Below, in pieces: positions 45,928-58,096 of a stretch of DNA of 64,000 nucleotides. The translations under genes and the position numbers were made by a program. Under the pieces are notes generated by a model. That model was not told where the DNA came from. It did not search any database and saw only the letters and a program-made list of their open reading frames with translations. Position 1 is the stretch's first letter. Each line of letters starts with the position of its first letter. This DNA is from Stenotrophomonas maltophilia (GTDB lineage Bacteria; Pseudomonadota; Gammaproteobacteria; Xanthomonadales; Xanthomonadaceae), in the NCBI RefSeq assembly GCF_002138415.1, contig NZ_CP015612.1:3202001-3266000 (forward strand), in the 5' to 3' direction.

Positions 45928-48750
45928 ATGTCTCGCAGTCGCTTCTTGTTCTCACGCCACCCGCTCACCAGTGCCGTGCTCAGCGGCTTGTTCCTTGCCA
46001 GCGCCAGCACTGTCGCGCTCGCTCAGGAAAGCAAGAGCGCGGCCACCAACCTTGACCGCGTCACGGTCACCGGGTCGCTGATTCCGCAGACGCAGATCGA
46101 AAACCAGACGCCGGTGCTGACCATCAGCGCCGAGGCGATCCAGGCGCGCGGCTTCTCCAGCGTCGCTGAAGTGCTGCAGCAGTCCTCGCTGACCACCGGC
46201 GGCCTGCAGGGCGGCCAGACCTCCGCGTCGTTCACCCAGGGCGCCGAAGCGGCCGGCATGTTCGGCCTGAATCCGGGCTACACCAAGTACCTGATCAACG
46301 GCCGCCCGATGCTCTCCTACCCGGCGCTGTACAACGGCAGCGACGCGTTCAACAACATCAGTGGCATTCCGATCGACATCGTCGACCGCATTGAAGTCCT
46401 GCCAGGCGGTCAGTCGTCGCTCTACGGTTCGGACGCGATCGCCGGCGTGGTCAACATCATCCTCAAGGAACGCATGGACGGCGGCACCCTGAACGTGCGT
46501 GGCGGCGCGTACTCGGATGGCGGCGGCGCCAGCTTCCGCGTGAGCGCGGCCAACGGCTTCAACAGCCGCGACGACCGCTTCCGCGCACTGGTCAACGTGC
46601 AGTACGAAAAAACCAACCCGATCTGGGGCTACCAGCGCGACATCACCACGCAGAACAATCCCCGGGGCTACACCCGCCAGCTCCCCTCGAACGACTTCCT
46701 GGTCTTCGATGCGGAAACCGACGACTTCCTGATGATGGACCCGAACAACTGCGCCGGCGTTGCCGGCCAGTTCGACGGCACCACCATCCTCGGTACACGC
46801 CGCGCTGGACAATCATGCGGCTCCGCGTTTGGCGCGGGTTACAAGACGATCAAGAACAGCAAGGAAAGCAGCCAGTTCTATTCGTCGCTGACCTACGATG
46901 TGAATGACAACCTGCAGCTGTTCGGCGACGTCCTCTACAGCTACGAAACCGTCAAGTACAACACCGGTGCCGGCTACAACTACTGGGGCACGGATATCAG
47001 CATGGGTCCCTTCTTCGATCAGTCCAGCGGTCGATATCTGGGCCTGCAGCGCGTGTTCGCCCCCGAAGACATCGGCGGCGGTGGCTACCGCGACATCATG
47101 AATACCGACCGCAGCAAGTCCTATCAGGTCACGTTCGGCGCGCGCGGTTCGATCGGCAGCAACTGGGATTACGAGGCCAGCATCACCCGCGGCGAGTACA
47201 AGCTCAATGAGCGCGGCTATGCGCGCTGGAACGATCCGATCAACAACTGGTTCGCCGACAACGTGCTGGGTCCGGTGCTGGGCGAAACCGATGATGGCTA
47301 CAGCATCTACAACCCGAACTGGAACGCCTTCTATTCCAAACTGCCAGACGGGGCGTTCCAGAGCTTCACCGGTTTCACCACCAGCCGCAGCCGCACCTGG
47401 CAGACCCAGACCCGGGCCCAGCTCACCAACAGTTCGTTGTTCAAGCTGCCCGGTGGCGATGCCGGCTTTGCGGCAGTGGTCGAGGGCGGCAGTGAAGGCT
47501 GGGACTACACCCCGGATGTGCGCCTGACCGACGGCACCGTGTTCGGAACCACCTCCGTGGCCGGCAATGGCCACCGCAGCAACTATGCGGTGACCGGCGA
47601 ACTTCGACTGCCACTGCACGACATGCTGACGGTGACGGCCTCGGGTCGGTATGACAACTTCAAGATCGCCGGCCATACCGTCGACAAGCCAACCTACAGT
47701 ATCGGCGTCGAGTTCCGGCCCTTCGAAAGCCTGCTGGTCCGCGGCAAGTACGGCACCGCGTTCCGAGCACCCTCCCTGCCCGATGCTTTCCAGGGCAAGA
47801 GCGGCTACTACGCCAATGGCTCCAAGGACTATTACCGCTGCGGCCAGCTCGGTTTCGATCCGTCCAACACGGTGGACTGCCGCTATGGCAGCGTGTCGGT
47901 GTTCGGCACGCAGTCGGGCAATCCGGCACTGAAGCCGATCACTGCCGATGTGTGGAACGCCGGGCTGGTGTGGGCGCCGATCAACAATCTGTCGGTGTCG
48001 CTGGACTACTACAACTGGAAGATCAAGAACGAGGTCAATACCCTCAGTTCCGACCAATTGCTGCTGGCCGAGTACTACTGCCGCAACGGCCTGACCAACA
48101 CCGCGGGCGCCACCTGTGACGAGGTGGCCAACTGGGTCACCCGTGACGCCACCGGCGCCCTGGAGGAGATCTACACACCGAAGCTGAACGTGGCGCGCCA
48201 GAACCTCGAGGCGCTCACCGCGAGCTTCAAGTACGTGCAGGACATCGGCCGCTTCGGCTCCCTGCAGTTCGCCAGCAACTACACCAACATGCTCAAGCGC
48301 GAACTGCAGCCGCAGCTCAATGATCCGTTCCTGGATCTGCTCGGCAACCCGTACGCAATGTGGGTATATGACTCCTACGCCAAGGTCCGCGCCGACGGCT
48401 CGATCGGCTGGGCGTTGGACAAGTTCACCACCACCCTGTACTTCAACTACATCGGTCGCACGCCGAACTACATGTCCTACCTGGGGCGCGGCTACGACTT
48501 TGTCGACCCGACGTCCGGCTACAAGGCCGGCAAGTGGGGCTCGTACACCACCTACAACCTGAGCGTGAGCTATCGCGCGATGGACAACCTGACGTTCTCG
48601 CTGATGGTCAACAACCTGTTCAACAAGGTGCCGGACAACCAGCAGCACTCCTACGCCGGCAACATCGACGTGCCCTACAACAACTCCCTGTACAACGCCT
48701 ACGGACGGGCGATCTATGTCCAGGCGCAGTACGACTTCGGCAGGAAGTAA
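45928..48750 (+). CDS. TonB-dependent outer-membrane receptor 2
   Basis: A 940-residue receptor with signal peptide (LTSAVLSGLFLASASTVALA), TonB-box-like DRVTVTGS, plug and beta barrel. The plug repeats receptor 1 almost residue for residue (GYTKYLINGRPMLSYPALYN in both), while surface-loop segments differ, for instance SYETVKYNTGAGYNYWG here. It ends YDFGRK, again past the usual terminal Phe. The pair is best read as a tandem duplication with specificity divergence. No transport partner or regulator gene lies next to it, and the substrate cannot be named. Confidence 0.92.
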   Translation: MSRSRFLFSRHPLTSAVLSGLFLASASTVALAQESKSAATNLDRVTVTGSLIPQTQIENQTPVLTISAEAIQARGFSSVAEVLQQSSLTTGGLQGGQTSASFTQGAEAAGMFGLNPGYTKYLINGRPMLSYPALYNGSDAFNNISGIPIDIVDRIEVLPGGQSSLYGSDAIAGVVNIILKERMDGGTLNVRGGAYSDGGGASFRVSAANGFNSRDDRFRALVNVQYEKTNPIWGYQRDITTQNNPRGYTRQLPSNDFLVFDAETDDFLMMDPNNCAGVAGQFDGTTILGTRRAGQSCGSAFGAGYKTIKNSKESSQFYSSLTYDVNDNLQLFGDVLYSYETVKYNTGAGYNYWGTDISMGPFFDQSSGRYLGLQRVFAPEDIGGGGYRDIMNTDRSKSYQVTFGARGSIGSNWDYEASITRGEYKLNERGYARWNDPINNWFADNVLGPVLGETDDGYSIYNPNWNAFYSKLPDGAFQSFTGFTTSRSRTWQTQTRAQLTNSSLFKLPGGDAGFAAVVEGGSEGWDYTPDVRLTDGTVFGTTSVAGNGHRSNYAVTGELRLPLHDMLTVTASGRYDNFKIAGHTVDKPTYSIGVEFRPFESLLVRGKYGTAFRAPSLPDAFQGKSGYYANGSKDYYRCGQLGFDPSNTVDCRYGSVSVFGTQSGNPALKPITADVWNAGLVWAPINNLSVSLDYYNWKIKNEVNTLSSDQLLLAEYYCRNGLTNTAGATCDEVANWVTRDATGALEEIYTPKLNVARQNLEALTASFKYVQDIGRFGSLQFASNYTNMLKRELQPQLNDPFLDLLGNPYAMWVYDSYAKVRADGSIGWALDKFTTTLYFNYIGRTPNYMSYLGRGYDFVDPTSGYKAGKWGSYTTYNLSVSYRAMDNLTFSLMVNNLFNKVPDNQQHSYAGNIDVPYNNSLYNAYGRAIYVQAQYDFGRK

Positions 48751-48765
48751 GCCCATTCCCTGTTG

Positions 48766-48789
48766 AACGCCCCGCCCTGGCGGGGCGTT
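48766..48789 (+). terminator. Hairpin after receptor 2
   Basis: AACGCCCCGCC and GGCGGGGCGTT form an 11-bp palindrome whose inner pairs must open for a loop. Only TTCTTG follows. A second imperfect hairpin ending in GTCTTTTT lies at 48804-48830 and resembles the receptor 1 terminator. Confidence 0.6.
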
Positions 48790-48830
48790 CTTGCAGTGCA
48801 CTAGGCCCCTGCTTCGGCGGGGTCTTTTTC

Positions 48831-49270
48831 CATGCGACGGACAGCGGCGGGCCATATGGCCGCCTGCCGCATTCCGGCTCTGAACGCAGCCCCCAGCCCG
48901 TAGCCAACGGCCGACCGCACGCTGCCCGCCTTCGAACGGCTGACTGAACGAGCCGTTATACGGCCCCTCCCCCCTCCTCGGACGGCATCCTTCGCCGCTT
49001 CCCGAGACGCCTGTTCGCGCAAAGTTGCGCACAACACCACATTCAGCTTTACGTCATCAAGTTGTGAAGAATAAATCACAAATGAGACTAAGTTGCTGTA
49101 AATATTGCATTTTTATGTATCTCCAGAGTGAAATCAGAGACATTGAGTGACATTGGCATGCATTTCTCGTTAAGACCGTGTTAGGTTCCATGAACGACGC
49201 TTGTTATATGAACTCAAACGTAACAAGCGGACGGAACGGCACGCTTCAATTCATTAGGGGATCCATCACG
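48831..49270 (+). promoter_or_regulatory. Intergenic region and promoter of receptor 3
   Basis: About 440 bases with no convincing gene on either strand. From 49055 to 49135 it is AT-rich. The shared motif TTAAG-N4-TGTTAGGTT is at 49170-49187, 83 bases before the ATG. AGGGGA lies 9 bases before the start codon. Confidence 0.6.
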
Positions 49271-52258
<2,988 letters not shown>

Positions 52259-52281
52259 TTCTTCCGGACTTGATGCAACCC

Positions 52282-52313
52282 GCAGACCCGGCTTTTGCCG
52301 GGTCTGCTTTTTT
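52282..52313 (+). terminator. Intrinsic terminator after receptor 3
   Basis: GCAGACCCGGC-TTTT-GCCGGGTCTGC, an 11-bp perfect stem, is followed by six T. This separates receptor 3 from the downstream peptidase gene. Confidence 0.92.
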
Positions 52314-52444
52314 GTGCCCGTAAAGCCCCCCTTGCGCCCGGCCATGACCTTCGACACCCTTGCAGGGCAGGCCGGCGGCGTATCGTTCGGCCCACGGCCG
52401 TTCCGCGGCCCTTCCCTGACTCACTCGGCCTGGAGGCCATTCAA

Positions 52445-54547
52445 GTGACCCGTACTCCCAAGATCGTGCTGCTGACCCTGGCCGTTTCGGCCGCATTGGT
52501 TGGCTGCGGCAAGACTGAAGCCCCGGCCAAGGACGCCACCGCCTCCACGCCGGCTGCGACCGAAGCCACCCACTACACCCTGGACGAGAGCAAGCTGCCG
52601 GCCTACAACGCCTTCCAGCCCAGCGATCTGGATACCAGCAAGGACGCCTGCGGTGCCTTCGGCGACTACGTCAACAGCACGTGGCTGGCCGCCAATGAAA
52701 TTCCGGGCGACCGCACCAGCTGGGGCGCCTTCACCATCCTCGACGAGCGCTCGGTGGCCGTACAGCACCAGCTGGCCGAGCAGGTCGCACAGGTGAAGAA
52801 CCCGAACCACATCGAGAAGATTGTCGGTGACCTGTGGGCCACCGGCATGGACGAGGCCAAGATCAACGCCCAGGGCATCGAGCCGTTGAAGGCCGACCTG
52901 ACCGCGATCGACGGCCTGCAGGACAAGGCGGCCATCGCCAACTACCTGCGCAGCAGCGCCGCCAAGGGCGACAACGTCCTGTTCGGCTTCGGCGCCGAAG
53001 CCGACTTCAAGAACTCGGCCGTGAACATGGCCTACGCCAGCCAGGGCGGCCTGGGCCTGCCGGACACCACCTATTACACCGATGCCAAGAACGCCGACAA
53101 GCTGAAGGCCTACCAGGCGCACGTCGCCAAGGTGCTGGAACTGTCCGGTGTCGCCGCCACCGATGCGGCCAAGCAGGCCGAGGAAGTCGTCAAGTTCGAG
53201 ACCCGCCTGGCCAAGGCCTCAAAGTCGCGCGTGGAGCTGTCGCGCAACGTCGAGCTGTTCTACAACCCGGTCACCCTGGCCGACGCCGACAAGCTGACCC
53301 CGAACTTCAGCTGGACCGAGTTCTTCAAGTCGCAGGGCGTGGCCGCACCGGAGAAGTTCTCGCTGGCCATGCCGGCTTTCCATGAGGAAGTGAGCAAGGC
53401 ACTGGGCGACACCGATCCGTCGGTGTGGCGCGCCTACCTGCGCTTCCACACCGTGGACAGCGCCTCGCCGTACCTGGCTGATGCCTTCGTGCAGGAGAAC
53501 TACGAGTTCTACGGCAAGACCCTCAACGGCCAGAAGGAACAGAAGCCGCGCTGGAAGCGCGTGCTGGGCACCATCGAGAACGATGCCGGTGAAGCCTTCG
53601 GCCAGCTGTACGTGAAGGTGGCCTTCTCGCCGGAAGCCAAGGCGAAGATGGAAGAGCTGGTGAAGAACCTGGCCGCGTCGCTGAAGGAACGCATCCAGGG
53701 CTTGAGCTGGATGAGCGAGGAAACCAAGGCCAAGGCCATCGCCAAGTGGGAAACCTTCACCCCGAAGATCGGTTACCCGGACAAGTGGCGTGACTGGGCG
53801 GGCCTGCAGACCCAGCGTGACAGCTACCTGGGCAACGTGCGCGCCGCCAGCGAATTCAACTACAAGTTCAACCTGTCCAAGATCGGCAAGCCGGTGGACA
53901 AGACCGAGTGGGGCATGACCCCGCAGACGGTCAATGCCTACTACAACCCGCTGCAGAACGAGATCGTGTTCCCGGCCGCCATCCTGCAGCCGCCGTTCTT
54001 CGATCCGAAGGCCGACGACGCGCTGAACTACGGCGGCATCGGTGCGGTGATCGGTCATGAGATGACCCACGGCTACGACGACCAGGGTGCGCGCTTCGGG
54101 CCGACCGGCAACATGGAAGACTGGTGGACTCCTGCCGACAAGAAGAACTTCGAAGGTCTGACCGGCAAGCTGGTCAAGCAGTTCGACCAGTACAAGGTCG
54201 ACGGCCAGGCAGTGAACGGCCACCTGACCCTGGGCGAGAACATCGCCGACCTGGGTGGCCTGGCCACCGCCTACGATGCCCTGCAGAAGGCCACCGCCGG
54301 CAAGGAAGATGCAAAGGTCGATGGCTTCACCCGCGACCAGCGCTTCTTCTTCAACTGGGCCACCGTGTGGCGCACCAAGTACACCCCGGAGAACGCCAAG
54401 GTCCGCCTGGCCACCGACCCGCACGCCCCGGCGCAGTTCCGTGCCATGGGTGCGCCGTCGAACCTGCCGACCTTTGCCGCGGCCTTCCAGTGCAAGGCCG
54501 GTTCGCCGATGGCCCGCACCGGCGAGCAGCAGGTGGTGATCTGGTAA
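52445..54547 (+). CDS. pepO: M13-family zinc metallopeptidase lipoprotein, intact
   Basis: A 700-residue neprilysin-like endopeptidase. The GTG start at 52445 follows GGAGG at 8-base spacing. The signal ends in a lipobox ALVGC with Cys21 as the lipid site, so the enzyme is membrane-anchored outside the cytoplasm. All key M13 residues are present: substrate-binding NAYY at 497-500, zinc site HEMTH (His538, Glu539, His542), third ligand Glu598 and Asp602 in GENIAD, and a C-terminal CKAGSPM and QQVVIW block. It should degrade peptides. Genes for TonB receptors lie on both sides. Confidence 0.94.
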   Translation: MTRTPKIVLLTLAVSAALVGCGKTEAPAKDATASTPAATEATHYTLDESKLPAYNAFQPSDLDTSKDACGAFGDYVNSTWLAANEIPGDRTSWGAFTILDERSVAVQHQLAEQVAQVKNPNHIEKIVGDLWATGMDEAKINAQGIEPLKADLTAIDGLQDKAAIANYLRSSAAKGDNVLFGFGAEADFKNSAVNMAYASQGGLGLPDTTYYTDAKNADKLKAYQAHVAKVLELSGVAATDAAKQAEEVVKFETRLAKASKSRVELSRNVELFYNPVTLADADKLTPNFSWTEFFKSQGVAAPEKFSLAMPAFHEEVSKALGDTDPSVWRAYLRFHTVDSASPYLADAFVQENYEFYGKTLNGQKEQKPRWKRVLGTIENDAGEAFGQLYVKVAFSPEAKAKMEELVKNLAASLKERIQGLSWMSEETKAKAIAKWETFTPKIGYPDKWRDWAGLQTQRDSYLGNVRAASEFNYKFNLSKIGKPVDKTEWGMTPQTVNAYYNPLQNEIVFPAAILQPPFFDPKADDALNYGGIGAVIGHEMTHGYDDQGARFGPTGNMEDWWTPADKKNFEGLTGKLVKQFDQYKVDGQAVNGHLTLGENIADLGGLATAYDALQKATAGKEDAKVDGFTRDQRFFFNWATVWRTKYTPENAKVRLATDPHAPAQFRAMGAPSNLPTFAAAFQCKAGSPMARTGEQQVVIW

Positions 54548-54630
54548 GCGGTGAAGAGCGATCAGAACGCCTGCCAAACCTGAACAAAATGTGAATTTTT
54601 AGCGCCATCCGGCGATTTCGGAAGGCTTTT

Positions 54631-54661
54631 AAAGGCCCGGACCTGGTTCCGGGCCTTTTTT
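54631..54661 (+). terminator. Intrinsic terminator after the first M13 peptidase
   Basis: AAAGGCCCGGA and TCCGGGCCTTT form an 11-bp stem with a 6-base loop, followed by T residues. Confidence 0.9.
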
Positions 54662-54818
54662 GTGATCAACGTCAAGCCTTGTGCCACAAAGGCTTATCTC
54701 AGATCTGTGAAAAAAACATTACGAACCGGTTGCGCCCATGTGAGTTCATCTGTTATTCATTGATTCAGGGGTTTGTTCAACCCCTGTTAATTTTCCATCT
54801 TCACTTTCGGGGAACTCG
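54662..54818 (+). promoter_or_regulatory. Upstream region of Oar-like receptor 4
   Basis: A 157-base gap. TTCAA-N4-TGTTAATTTT at 54776-54793 resembles the motif of receptors 1-3 but lies only 25 bases before the ATG and differs in both halves. The segment GGGGTTTGTTCAACCCC at 54768-54784 can fold as a 5-6-bp hairpin overlapping it. Confidence 0.35.
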
Positions 54819-57800
54819 ATGAGCAAGCATTCCAAGCAGCTGCGTCGCGCGGGTCTGACTGTGGCGCTGGGCCTGTGCCTGGCGGGCGCCGCACACGCCC
54901 AATCCGTGACCGGCAACATCTATGGTTCTGGCGAGCCTGGCAGCACCGTGACCGTCCAGAATCTGGGCACCGGCTTGAGCCGCACCGTGACCGTGGACAA
55001 GAACGGTCGCTACCGTGCAGCTGAGCTACCCAACGGCAACTACAAGGTCACCCTGCAGAAGAACGGCGAAGTCGTGGCCACCCGCGACTCCGTGCAGGTG
55101 ATCATTGCCAGCGGTACCGACGTCTCTTTCGGCGCGGGCGGCAATGTGCAGAATCTGGACCGCGTGGAAGTAACCGCTGCAGCTGTTCCGCGCGTGGACG
55201 TTACCCAGATCGACACCCGCACCGTGTTCACCGCCGAGCAGATCAACAAGATCGCCGTTGGCCGTGACATTGCCAGCATCGCCCTGTTGGCACCGAGCGT
55301 GGTGTCCAACTCCGCCTATACCGCCAATGGCAATACGGTACCGAGCTTCGGTGGTGCAGCCTCCTCCGAGAATGCCTATTACATCAACGGCTATCCGGTC
55401 ACCAATCCGCTGACCTCCATCGGTTTCACCACGCTGCCCTTCGATGCCCTGGCCCAGCAGCAGACGCTCACGGGCGGCTATGGCGCCGAGTTCGGTCGCG
55501 CCACCGGTGGTGTGGTGAACGTGGTCACCAAGCGCGGCTCCAACGAGTTCCATGCCGGTGCGTACACCTACTGGAGCCCGGAATCGCTTCGTTCGGACCC
55601 CAAGGATCTGTACTTCCCGAATACGGGCTTCTACGGCGATGACAACGCCGACCCGACCAAGCGCACCGACGGCAAGCTGTACCAGACCCGCAAGAAGTCC
55701 CAGAGCTGGACCCAGAGCAGCGGCATCTATGCCAGCGGCCCGATCGTGCAGGACAAGCTGTTCTTCTACGCAAACGTCGAACTGACCAAGCGACAGGGTG
55801 AAGGCGTGGCCTCCACGTCGCAGGCAGCGGCGACCACCACAAATGCATGGCAGGAGTACGAGTATGAGTACCCCCGCTGGGCTGCGAAGATCGACTGGAA
55901 CATCACCGACAACCATCTCCTCGAGCTGACCGGTGTTTCCGACGTCACCAAGTACTACAGCGATGGCTACACCTACGACTACGCCACCGGAACCGCGGGC
56001 AACGTCCAGAACGCAGGCACTTATAACGAAGACAAGGCACGTCTGTACGTCGGCAAGTACACCGGCTACCTGACTGACGACCTGACCATCTCGGCCCTGT
56101 ACGGTACTCAGAAGGTCGATCACAGCCAGTCGCCCTGGGGTTACGACCCGGCGTGCCCACGCACCTCTTCTTCGGCCACCACGCGCGCGCCAGGCATTCC
56201 GGCTGCCAACTATGCAGGTTGCTGGACTGCGGCTACCGTCAACGTCCCGGGCGCCTATGACGAAACCAAGGGCTTCCGCTTCGACGTCAACTATCGTCTG
56301 GGCAACCACGACCTGCGCGCGGGTCTGGACAACATGGAAGCGGAGTCGTTCACCGGTAGCGAATACGGTGGCGGTTTCATCTGGGTCTACTCGCGCACCA
56401 ACAATCCGAACGCAGCCATTGACGCCTCCCATGGCGTAGGCTCCCCGGCCGCAGCCGGCGGCCTGGGCAACCAGGGCTACTACGTGCGCCAGCAGTACTA
56501 CACCCAGATTGCTAAGGTGAAGACCAAGCAGAGCGCGCAGTACATCGAAGATCGCTGGCAGGTTACCGACAACCTCCTGCTGCAGCTGGGCCTGCGCAAC
56601 GAGACCTTCAAGAACTACACCAGCGCCGGTGAGATGTACGTTAAGCAGGACAACCAGTGGGCTCCGCGTCTGGGCGCTGTCTGGGACGTCCATGGTGATT
56701 CGACCCTGAAGCTGTTTGCCAATGCCGGCCGTTACCACCTGGCACTGCCGAACAACGTCGCCGTGCGCGCCGCTTCCGGCTCTCTGTACACCATGGAGTA
56801 CTTCACCTACACCGGCGTCGCCGCCGACGGTACGCCGACCGGCCTGGTGAACGTGCCCGTGGACCAGAGCAAGGGCTACACCTGCCCCGGCAAGCCGAAT
56901 GCAATCTCGTCCAACCTCGAATGCGGTGACGCTCCGGATCCGCGCACCGTGGCAGCCGTGAACCTGAAGTCCCACTATCAGGACGAGTACATCGTCGGCA
57001 TGGAACAGGCCCTCAATAGCAACTTGACCTGGGGTGCGAAGTTCACCTACCGGGACCTGAAGAGCGCGATCGACGACACCTGCACCCCGGCACTGGGCGG
57101 TGGCTGCTTCATCTTCAACCCGGGCGAGAGCAACACCTTCTGGCAGGAGCAGGCAGACGGCAGCTTTGAGCAGGTCACCTACTCGGCAGCAGAGCTGAAT
57201 CTTCCCAAGCTGAAGCGTCGCTACTATGCCGTCGACCTGTTCCTGGAAGGCTCGATTGGCGAGAAGTTCAACGGCAGGATCAACTACACCTTCTCACGCA
57301 ACTACGGCAACACCGAAGGCCAGCTGGCCTCCGACCTCGACACCGGTACCGGTGGACAGACCGACGTTTCGGCGACCCAGGACTGGGATCTGCCGCAGCT
57401 GATGGTCGGTGCAAATGGCCGACTGCCGAACCACCGTGCCCACCAGATCAAGGCATTCGGCGCCTACCAGATCAGCGAAGAATGGCGCGTGGGTGGTTCG
57501 GTGCTGATCGATTCGGGCCGTCCGCGTTCCTGCACCAGCTTCTACCCGACCGCAGACCAGGGCCTGTACAACGGCGCCTACTATCACTTCTGCGGTCTGG
57601 CGGGCAGCGGCACCGCTCCGGGCTCGGCAGGCTACATCCCGCCGTCCAGCGACTACGCCTTCTCTGCCCGTGGCAGCAAGGGTGACACGCCGTGGAACTA
57701 CACCCTGAACCTGTCGCTGGCTTACACCCCGCTGTGGGCTGAAAAGAAGTTGACCCTCCAGGCAGACGTGCTCAACGTGCTGAACCGCCAGGAGCCGACG

Positions 57801-57914
57801 TTCTACTACAGCAATTACGCGACTGATCGCGTGACGCCGGATCAGCGCTACAACCAGCCTCTGGGCTACACCGCACCGCGTCAGGTTCGACTGTCGGCGC
57901 GTTACGACTTCTAA
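54819..57914 (+). CDS. Oar-like TonB-dependent receptor 4 with carboxypeptidase-like N-domain
   Basis: A 1031-residue receptor. A signal peptide (LTVALGLCLAGAAHA) is followed by a carboxypeptidase-regulatory-like beta domain (residues ~29-95, GSTVTVQNLGTG ... YRAAELPNGNYKVTL). A DRVEVTAA box and a plug follow (TLTGGYGAEFGRATGGVVNVVTKRG), then a long barrel ending ARYDF. This is the Oar type known from Myxococcus and xanthomonads, some members of which are tied to protease export or peptide handling. It lies between two M13-family genes. Substrate is unknown. Confidence 0.92.
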   Translation: MSKHSKQLRRAGLTVALGLCLAGAAHAQSVTGNIYGSGEPGSTVTVQNLGTGLSRTVTVDKNGRYRAAELPNGNYKVTLQKNGEVVATRDSVQVIIASGTDVSFGAGGNVQNLDRVEVTAAAVPRVDVTQIDTRTVFTAEQINKIAVGRDIASIALLAPSVVSNSAYTANGNTVPSFGGAASSENAYYINGYPVTNPLTSIGFTTLPFDALAQQQTLTGGYGAEFGRATGGVVNVVTKRGSNEFHAGAYTYWSPESLRSDPKDLYFPNTGFYGDDNADPTKRTDGKLYQTRKKSQSWTQSSGIYASGPIVQDKLFFYANVELTKRQGEGVASTSQAAATTTNAWQEYEYEYPRWAAKIDWNITDNHLLELTGVSDVTKYYSDGYTYDYATGTAGNVQNAGTYNEDKARLYVGKYTGYLTDDLTISALYGTQKVDHSQSPWGYDPACPRTSSSATTRAPGIPAANYAGCWTAATVNVPGAYDETKGFRFDVNYRLGNHDLRAGLDNMEAESFTGSEYGGGFIWVYSRTNNPNAAIDASHGVGSPAAAGGLGNQGYYVRQQYYTQIAKVKTKQSAQYIEDRWQVTDNLLLQLGLRNETFKNYTSAGEMYVKQDNQWAPRLGAVWDVHGDSTLKLFANAGRYHLALPNNVAVRAASGSLYTMEYFTYTGVAADGTPTGLVNVPVDQSKGYTCPGKPNAISSNLECGDAPDPRTVAAVNLKSHYQDEYIVGMEQALNSNLTWGAKFTYRDLKSAIDDTCTPALGGGCFIFNPGESNTFWQEQADGSFEQVTYSAAELNLPKLKRRYYAVDLFLEGSIGEKFNGRINYTFSRNYGNTEGQLASDLDTGTGGQTDVSATQDWDLPQLMVGANGRLPNHRAHQIKAFGAYQISEEWRVGGSVLIDSGRPRSCTSFYPTADQGLYNGAYYHFCGLAGSGTAPGSAGYIPPSSDYAFSARGSKGDTPWNYTLNLSLAYTPLWAEKKLTLQADVLNVLNRQEPTFYYSNYATDRVTPDQRYNQPLGYTAPRQVRLSARYDF

Positions 57915-57976
57915 GCAAGTCGAGCGACTGTTCCAATCTTGGCTATGGGGTCGTATGCACCCCAGTCATCTCTCCT

Positions 57977-58005
57977 CCCCCTGCTTCGGCAGGGGGTATT
58001 TTTTT
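57977..58005 (+). terminator. Intrinsic terminator after receptor 4
   Basis: CCCCCTGC-TTCG-GCAGGGGG, an 8-bp stem with a UUCG loop, is followed by TATTTTTTT. Confidence 0.92.
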
Positions 58006-58096
58006 CCGGGCAAGGGCGTCGCGAGCCCCTCATCCCATGTCTCTCCCCGGCTTGCTATAGTGCGCGCGCCCTCAATCCATCACGGATTCGTTCCAC

